From Opitutaceae bacterium (GTDB taxonomy: Bacteria; Verrucomicrobiota; Verrucomicrobiae; Opitutales; Opitutaceae): a DNA stretch of 19,202 bases. Below are positions 14,139-19,202 of the stretch, one piece after another. A program made the translations under genes and the position numbers. Positions within the stretch are counted from its first letter, which is position 1. Each line of letters opens with the position of its first letter. The DNA lies in contig JAISAX010000482.1 of NCBI GenBank assembly GCA_031266495.1, positions 1-19,202 of the forward strand, given 5' to 3'. The notes under the pieces were generated by a model, which made no database searches, was not told the DNA's origin, and saw only the letters and a program-made list of their open reading frames with translations.

Positions 14139-15272
14139 ATGTATCCACGTTTCCATTTTGTTTCCCTGTTCGTCCTGAACACGCTCGGCGTTCTGTCTGC
14201 GGGCAGTCCGCTTTGCGCCGCCGTTACCGCCCGCATCGCCGAAGACGCGCCCGCGCCCGCGCCCGCCGCCGCCGGACGCTGGCTCCGTGTCGATCCGCGC
14301 GACCCCGCCGCCTTCCCCACGCTCGCCGCCGCCGCCGCCGCGGTGCGCCCCGGCGACACCCTCTGGCTCGCACCCGGCAGCGGACCGTATCGGGAAGAAC
14401 TCTACATCGTAAAATCCGGAACCTCCGACGCGCCCATCACCATTGAAGGCAACGGCAACGAGATCACCGGCTTCGATCCGGTCATTTTCTCATCGCAGCG
14501 TAGTGCTACGGTCACGACAGAGTATCCCTTCGTTCTCCGCCACCGTGGCGTCCGCATTCCCGAGGACGCCGCGACCGGACGCTTCGCGGCCCCGTCTGCC
14601 GCTTCCGCCATCACGTGGGATGCCGCGACAAAAACCCTCGCGCTCGGCCCGGAGGCCGATCCCGGAGGCTGGGAAATCTCGACGCGTTATTTTGTCGTCC
14701 GCATTCAGGGCGTCTCGCATCACCGGTACCGCAACCTCGTTGCCAGCGGCGCACGCAACGACGGCTTCAACCTGCACGGACGTGGCTCCGATCTGCTCTT
14801 CGAGAACATCACCGGTTGCCACAATCTCGACGAAGGATTTTCCGCGCACGACGACATTTTGTCCGAAATCCGCGAAGGCCGTTTTTTCGGCAACGACAAC
14901 GGTGTGTACAACATCCAGCGTTCGCACACTCGTGTCCGCGACCTCCTGATCTGGGAAAACCTCGGCATCGGGCTGTGCCAGCGCGAGGCCACGCTTGAGG
15001 GCGAAAACATCCGCATCTGGGGCAACGGCATGGTGCAGCTTGCGACCGAAAAATCCGGCGTCATCCGCGTGAGCAATCTCGTCGTCCATCGCAATCCGCA
15101 CGCCACCCGTCCCTGGCGCACGTACATGGAATCCGCCAAATCAACCGCCGCTCCCGCCACGTTCGGCGGCGAGGCCCGGCGACAGCAATCCACCGCCGTC
15201 ACTGGTCTTGTGGAAAACCCCGCGGCCTCCCCGCTGGCGCGGGGAAATCAAGAAGCAAGAGTTAAGAATTAA
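14139..15272 (+). CDS. Secreted right-handed parallel beta-helix protein, C-terminus supplied by a repeat
   Basis: The start at 14139 (MYPRFHFVSLFVLNTLGVLS) gives a good signal peptide and 377 residues; the frame from 14085 lies in the repeat. The N-terminal domain has the usual opening of polysaccharide-lyase-like helices (FPTLAAAAAAVRPGDTLWL, then APGSGPYREELYI, then SGTSDAPITIEGNGNEI). Coils such as YRNLVASGARNDGFNLHG, SDLLFENITGCHNLDEGFSA and VRDLLIWENLGIGLC follow. Asp, His and Asn residues line the predicted cleft, but I cannot assign a catalytic family. The last residues, SPLARGNQEARVKN, are encoded by the heptad repeat in the same frame as in the truncated protein at 2224. A full helix usually has more coils and a cap, so loss of the C-terminus is likely, though not certain. 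Confidence 0.8.
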   Translation: MYPRFHFVSLFVLNTLGVLSAGSPLCAAVTARIAEDAPAPAPAAAGRWLRVDPRDPAAFPTLAAAAAAVRPGDTLWLAPGSGPYREELYIVKSGTSDAPITIEGNGNEITGFDPVIFSSQRSATVTTEYPFVLRHRGVRIPEDAATGRFAAPSAASAITWDAATKTLALGPEADPGGWEISTRYFVVRIQGVSHHRYRNLVASGARNDGFNLHGRGSDLLFENITGCHNLDEGFSAHDDILSEIREGRFFGNDNGVYNIQRSHTRVRDLLIWENLGIGLCQREATLEGENIRIWGNGMVQLATEKSGVIRVSNLVVHRNPHATRPWRTYMESAKSTAAPATFGGEARRQQSTAVTGLVENPAASPLARGNQEARVKN

Positions 15273-15387
15273 GAATCAAAAAAAACGAACCTGCGCACAC
15301 GAATCACTCACGGCCTGCGCAACGCAACCCGACGGCGAAGCCGCCTTTTTTAACTCTTGATTCTTAATTCGTCTCCCCCCCCCCCCC
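15226..15387. repeat. Poly-C plus palindromic heptad element (AATTAAG type), full copy
   Basis: A CCCCGC-TGGC-GCGGGG hairpin precedes units AATCAAG, AAGCAAG, AGTTAAG, AATTAAG, AATCAAA (15246-15280). The core AAAAAAAACGAACCTGCGCA and onward matches the copy at 13968. The inverted arm is at 15350-15369 and 13 C's follow at 15375-15387. The left poly-C is only 4 long here. The element overlaps the 3' end of the beta-helix frame, and its C tract ends 10 bases before the pseudopilin start. Confidence 0.8.
15331..15351 (+). terminator. Rho-independent-like terminator within the heptad element
   Basis: The stem CGGC-GAA-GCCG, extended by one more G-C pair past a mismatch, is followed by six T's. 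It lies 60 bases after the beta-helix stop and 47 before the pseudopilin start, so it could separate the two genes transcriptionally. Confidence 0.5.
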
Positions 15388-15397
15388 GCACACTGCC

Positions 15398-16087
15398 ATG
15401 AAAACGAATATCCATCATTCTCTGCCACGCATTGCCCGCTGCTCCGGGTTCACGCTTGTCGAGCTGCTCACGGTTGTAGCGATAATCGGGATACTTGCGG
15501 CGATTATCATTCCCACGGTCGGTTCCGTCCGTCGCTCCGCCCGTGCCATCCAGTGCAAATCCAACATGCGCCAGCTCGGCATGGCCGTCCTCCAGTATGC
15601 CGACGAGAACCGCGGCCTCGCGCCGATTTCTCAAAACCCCAATCCCGACTACCCCAAAGAAAGCTCCCAGACCATCAGTTGGTGGCAACTCATCCAGAAA
15701 CGGCTGACCCTGCGTTTCCCGATCGCCGGCATCGATAACCTGTTTCTCTGTCCCGACGCGAGGGCGACATTTACGGTGGCACCGCGTCGCACCTATGCGC
15801 TCAATCTGGCCGGAGGCGACGACACCGATCCGGTCACCTTTTCCCGGCTCTCCGCCCCTTCGCAGTCGATTCTTCTCGTCGAGGCCAAACAGAACGGCAC
15901 GGAAGGCGACAGTTTCAGCGTTGTCGGCGTCGGCTCGATCACGCGCGGCGAGTTCGACTGGCGTCACAAGGGCGAGACCATGAACGTGGTCTTTGCCGAT
16001 GGCAGCGTGCGTACGCTCAAAAGCGATACCCTGACCGACGGCACGCCGTCCTCCTTCGAAACCCTGCTCCGCAACATCCGGAAGTAG
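15398..16087 (+). CDS. Prepilin-type (DUF1559-like) pseudopilin
   Basis: The 229-residue protein has a short basic leader, then CSGFTLVELLTVVAIIGILA with Gly-1, Phe+1 and Glu+5, a membrane helix, and SARAIQCKSNMRQLGMAVLQ. It is the close paralog of the protein at 2700-3398. Most differences lie in the leader and in two loops (after NRGLAP and around LAGGDDTDP). The region from WRHKGETMNVVFADGSV to the end differs at one residue. Nucleotide identity ends sharply at the stop codon, where a GC-rich inverted repeat begins here and a different terminal repeat begins in the other copy. Last gene of the right carbohydrate cassette; needs a prepilin peptidase encoded elsewhere. Confidence 0.9.
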   Translation: MKTNIHHSLPRIARCSGFTLVELLTVVAIIGILAAIIIPTVGSVRRSARAIQCKSNMRQLGMAVLQYADENRGLAPISQNPNPDYPKESSQTISWWQLIQKRLTLRFPIAGIDNLFLCPDARATFTVAPRRTYALNLAGGDDTDPVTFSRLSAPSQSILLVEAKQNGTEGDSFSVVGVGSITRGEFDWRHKGETMNVVFADGSVRTLKSDTLTDGTPSSFETLLRNIRK

Positions 16088-16094
16088 CCGGAAG

Positions 16095-16214
16095 CGGGAG
16101 CGGCGGTCTCCAGACTGCTGCGACGACGCGAAGCGTCGCCGGTTGGAGTGGTGCAGAGGCAAGGGGCGAGGCGCTTCGCGCCTCGTCGCAGCGGCAGGAA
16201 TGCCGCCGCTCCCG
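16095..16214. mobile_element. GC-rich inverted-repeat element (GAGCGGCGGCATTC family)
   Basis: Arms of 32 bases (16095-16126 and 16183-16214) start and end with CGGGAGCGGCGG/CCGCCGCTCCCG and are complementary apart from mismatches in their middle. Inside are the hairpins GACGC-GAA-GCGTC and CGAGGCGC-TTC-GCGCCTCG. Related copies are at 17274-17403 and, partly, 19126-19202. No coding content; a non-autonomous or REP-like repeat. Confidence 0.75.
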
Positions 16215-16229
16215 CCGCGCCCGATCGTG

Positions 16230-16261
16230 CATTCCCGTTCATTTTCATTCCCGTTCATTTT
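16230..16261. repeat. 16-bp tandem duplication upstream of argF
   Basis: CATTCCCGTTCATTTT occurs twice, back to back, about 50 bases before the argF start. It may be a simple duplication or a paired regulator site; it does not look like a standard ARG box. Confidence 0.6.
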
Positions 16262-16309
16262 ACTCTCGTCGGTGGCTTGCGAACGCCTTACGCATGATCG
16301 CTTCCTTTT

Positions 16310-17272
16310 ATGAAGCACTTCCTCAAAGAGACGGATTTCTCGCCACGCGAAGTGGCCGAAATCTTCGCGCTGGCCCGGGACCTCAAACAGAAACGCGGCA
16401 CCGCCGCCTCTCCGGACATCCTCCGGTACCAGACGTGGGCGCTCATTTTTTCCAAATCCTCCACCCGCACGCGTGTCTCCTTCGAGGTCGGCATTCATGA
16501 GCTGGGCGGCAATCCGCTCTTTCTCAACAAGAACGACATTCAGCTCGGCCGTGGCGAATCCGTCGAGGATACCGCGCGCGTGCTCTCGCGTTTCGTCCAC
16601 GGCCTGATCGTGCGCACTTTCGACCATTCCGAAGTCGAGCGCCTCACCGCCGCCGGCTCCATTCCGGTGATCAACGCCCTCACGGATTTTCTCCATCCCT
16701 GCCAGATCTACACCGACGCCTTCACGCTGGCCGAACGCTGGGCCGCGCCCGGCGGCGACCTCTTCGCCTCGCTCCGGGGCCGCAAGATCGCCTTCCTCGG
16801 CGACACCGCCTGCAACATGGCCAATTCGTGGATTCTCGGCGCCAACCTCTTCGGCATGGAAATCGCGCTCGCCGGACCGCAGGGTTTTGCGCCTTCCGCC
16901 GACTTCAACGCCCTGCTCGCGAAGGAGGATTTCGGCGACGGCTGCGGTCCCGGCAGCGGACGTTATCACTTCACGCACGATCCTTACGAAGCCGTGAAGG
17001 GCGCCGATGTCGTTTACACGGACGTGTGGGTGAGCATGGGCAAGGAAGACGAGGCGAAGGAACGCATCGCGCAGATGAGCCCGTACAGCGTGGATGCGAA
17101 ACTTTTTGCCGCCGCCAAACCCGATGCCTGGTTCATGCACTGCCTGCCCGCCTACGTCGGCAAGGAAGTGACGCAGGAGGTTCTCGATAACCCGCGCTCG
17201 ATCATCTTCGACCAGGCCGAAAATCGTCTGCACACGCAAAAAGCCATCATGGCCACGCTCGCCCGCAGGTGA
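16310..17272 (+). CDS. argF: Ornithine carbamoyltransferase
   Basis: This enzyme transfers the carbamoyl group of carbamoyl phosphate to ornithine, giving citrulline in cytoplasmic arginine synthesis. The 320-residue protein has all family signatures: carbamoyl-phosphate loop SKSSTRTR (residues 48-55), HPCQ (129-132), the ornithine-side DVWVSMGKE (about 237-245) and the catalytic-Cys segment MHCLPA (about 275-280). Length is normal and no residues of these motifs are missing. The anabolic enzyme is the likely role, since no arginine deiminase genes are near; no other arg gene is in the window. It is a single gene flanked on both sides by GC-rich inverted-repeat elements, the second starting 2 bases after its stop. 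No Shine-Dalgarno sequence is visible (CTTCCTTTT before the ATG). Confidence 0.97.
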   Translation: MKHFLKETDFSPREVAEIFALARDLKQKRGTAASPDILRYQTWALIFSKSSTRTRVSFEVGIHELGGNPLFLNKNDIQLGRGESVEDTARVLSRFVHGLIVRTFDHSEVERLTAAGSIPVINALTDFLHPCQIYTDAFTLAERWAAPGGDLFASLRGRKIAFLGDTACNMANSWILGANLFGMEIALAGPQGFAPSADFNALLAKEDFGDGCGPGSGRYHFTHDPYEAVKGADVVYTDVWVSMGKEDEAKERIAQMSPYSVDAKLFAAAKPDAWFMHCLPAYVGKEVTQEVLDNPRSIIFDQAENRLHTQKAIMATLARR

Positions 17273-17273
17273 A

Positions 17274-17403
17274 GGAGCGGCGGCATTCTTGCCGCTGCTG
17301 ACGACGCGAAGCGTCTCCGGACCGAAGAGATCCGCAGCGCAAACCGATGGGGAGAGGCGATGCGCGATGCGCCTCGTCGCAGCGGCAAGAATGCCGCCGC
17401 TCC
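17274..17403. mobile_element. GC-rich inverted-repeat element with perfect 25-bp arms
   Basis: Bases 17274-17298 and 17379-17403 are perfect reverse complements (GGAGCGGCGGCATTCTTGCC and five more bases). The interior holds GACGC-GAA-GCGTC and an imperfect GAGGCG...GCGCCTC hairpin. It belongs to the same family as 16095-16214. The 130-base element nearly fills the gap between argF and the trpB leader and, once transcribed, would form a strong hairpin that could end argF transcription. Confidence 0.8.
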
Positions 17404-17489
17404 TTCACCCGATCCCCGATTTCCGGTTTTTCTTTCGTGTCTTTTCGTGCGTTCCGTGGGCACTCTCCTTTCTTCTTCCCTCGCACACC

Positions 17490-18740
<1,251 letters not shown>

Positions 18741-18758
18741 TCAGCAAAAGGCAAGGAG

Positions 18759-18796
18759 CGGCGGCGTCCCCGCCGCCGGACGGGACAACAGTCCCG
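18759..18796 (+). terminator. Two stem-loops after trpB
   Basis: CGGCGGCG-TCCC-CGCCGCCG (18759-18778) and CGGGAC-AACA-GTCCCG (18781-18796) are perfect adjacent hairpins 18 bases after the stop. No T-run follows, so they may slow or end transcription only weakly, or belong to a repeat element. Confidence 0.4.
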
Positions 18797-18832
18797 CCAA
18801 TCGAATTCTGTAACTGATGTTACACGCTTGCG

Positions 18833-18951
18833 ACGTGGCACGGGCATCTTGCCCGTGGACGGCGCTCCGCGCCGCAAGCGTCCCGACCCGGCAAGCGTCC
18901 CCCTCCTTTCCCCCCCCCCGGCAATCATGGACCAGGATGCCCATGCCACGT
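18833..18951. repeat. Inverted repeat with ACGTGGCACGGGCATC arms and nested hairpins
   Basis: Arms at 18833-18848 and 18936-18951 are complementary with one mismatch. Nested inside are CACGGGC-ATCTT-GCCCGTG, GGCGC-TCC-GCGCC, a direct repeat of GCAAGCGTCCC and a run of ten C's (18910-18919). Just before it, TAACTGATGTTAC (18811-18823) is an end of the terminal-repeat family seen at 9709. Confidence 0.6.
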
Positions 18952-18962
18952 GACGCTTCGCT

Positions 18963-19054
18963 AATGAAGAATGACGAATGAAGAATGCAGAATGAGGTGC
19001 AGGAGCTTCGGTTTCCGCAGGGATCGGCCCATTCTTCATTCTCCATTCTTCATT
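18963..19054. repeat. Palindromic heptad element (AATGAAG type)
   Basis: Left arm units AATGAAG, AATGACG, AATGAAG, AATGCAG, AATGAGG (18963-18997) face a right arm at 19031-19054. Read on the other strand, the right arm is AATGAAG, AATGGAG, AATGAAG, AAT. The core between is 33 bases. The layout is the same as in the AATTAAG and AATCGAA elements, with a different unit sequence. Confidence 0.75.
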
Positions 19055-19085
19055 GGATGCGGGCTGGAAGCCCGTGCCACCGTCG

Positions 19086-19125
19086 GCCTGCGCAACATCA
19101 GTTCTATAACTGATGTTACGCAGGC
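19086..19125. repeat. 40-bp palindrome made of two facing CTGATGTTACGC ends
   Basis: The arms GCCTGCGCAACATCAGTT and AACTGATGTTACGCAGGC are complementary except for one position and enclose CTAT. It reads as two terminal repeats of the 9709-type element joined back to back. Confidence 0.65.
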
Positions 19126-19202
19126 GGGAGCCGGAGCGGCCGGAGCGGCGGCATTCCTGCCTCTGCGGCGAGGCGCAACGCGCCTCGCCCCTTGCCCCTC
19201 CG
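19126..19202. repeat. GC-rich inverted-repeat element, cut by the window end
   Basis: GGAGCGGCGGCATTCCTGCC matches the arm of the 16095 and 17274 elements, followed by a perfect 10-bp hairpin GGCGAGGCGC-AAC-GCGCCTCGCC (19167-19189). The right arm would lie beyond the window. Confidence 0.6.

Noticed and set aside
13995..15369. Short regularly spaced repeats considered as a CRISPR array
   Set aside because: Units are 7 bases and contiguous with no spacers, and the arms are inverted; no cas genes are near.
16230..16261. Tandem 16-mers as an ArgR operator pair for argF
   Set aside because: The units are not palindromic and do not resemble the A/T-rich 18-bp ARG box; I keep them only as a repeat.
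15350..17239. Minus-strand open frame of 629 codons
   Set aside because: It runs antisense through argF, an inverted-repeat element and the pseudopilin; the opposite strand explains all of it.

Overview
The window is a GC-rich bacterial chromosomal segment. Its gene content suggests a Verrucomicrobiota member close to Opitutaceae. The grounds are LacI-family regulators, PEP-CTERM surface proteins with autotransporter-type strand repeats, prepilin-type (DUF1559-like) pseudopilins, heparinase and beta-helix carbohydrate-active proteins, and start codons without clear Shine-Dalgarno sequences. This assignment is an inference from gene types; no rRNA or other marker is present.

Layout. Bases 1-438 hold the remnant of an exported protein. 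It meets, tail to tail and overlapping, a DUF433/DUF5615 toxin-antitoxin pair on the minus strand (312-967). A LacI-type regulator (1020-2048, minus) is divergent from a truncated PEP-CTERM protein gene (2224-2679) and a pseudopilin (2700-3398). A convergent minus-strand operon follows, read from 9577 down to 3416: pseudopilin with an inserted repeat, large autotransporter-repeat PEP-CTERM protein, heparinase II/III-like protein, and Gfo/Idh/MocA oxidoreductase. A 450-base gap with a small inverted-repeat element leads to a second LacI regulator (10028-11152), an intact PEP-CTERM protein (11412-12227), two beta-helix proteins (12224-13963, 14139-15272) and a pseudopilin (15398-16087). The right end is housekeeping: argF (16310-17272) and trpB (17490-18740), followed by 460 bases packed with palindromes.

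How it fits together. The left cassette (LacI, PEP-CTERM, pseudopilin) and the right cassette (LacI, PEP-CTERM, beta-helix x2, pseudopilin) are paralogous. The PEP-CTERM genes share a leader and an AAAACNGTTTT palindrome, and the pseudopilins are nearly identical over their C-terminal 42 residues. I infer carbohydrate-responsive loci in which LacI regulators control exported polysaccharide-active enzymes together with surface and pilin-like proteins. The left copy is degraded.

The most unusual content is non-coding. Several families of small palindromic elements occupy nearly every gene boundary. One architecture recurs in three sequence versions: arms built of 7-bp units (AATTAAG, AATCGAA or AATGAAG type), inverted around a core. 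Copies of the AATTAAG version sit at the 3' ends of three genes and supply the last codons of two of them. An AATCGAA copy sits in frame inside a pseudopilin and duplicates its prepilin cleavage motif. Long poly-C runs, always C on the sense strand of the neighbouring genes, accompany many of these junctions.
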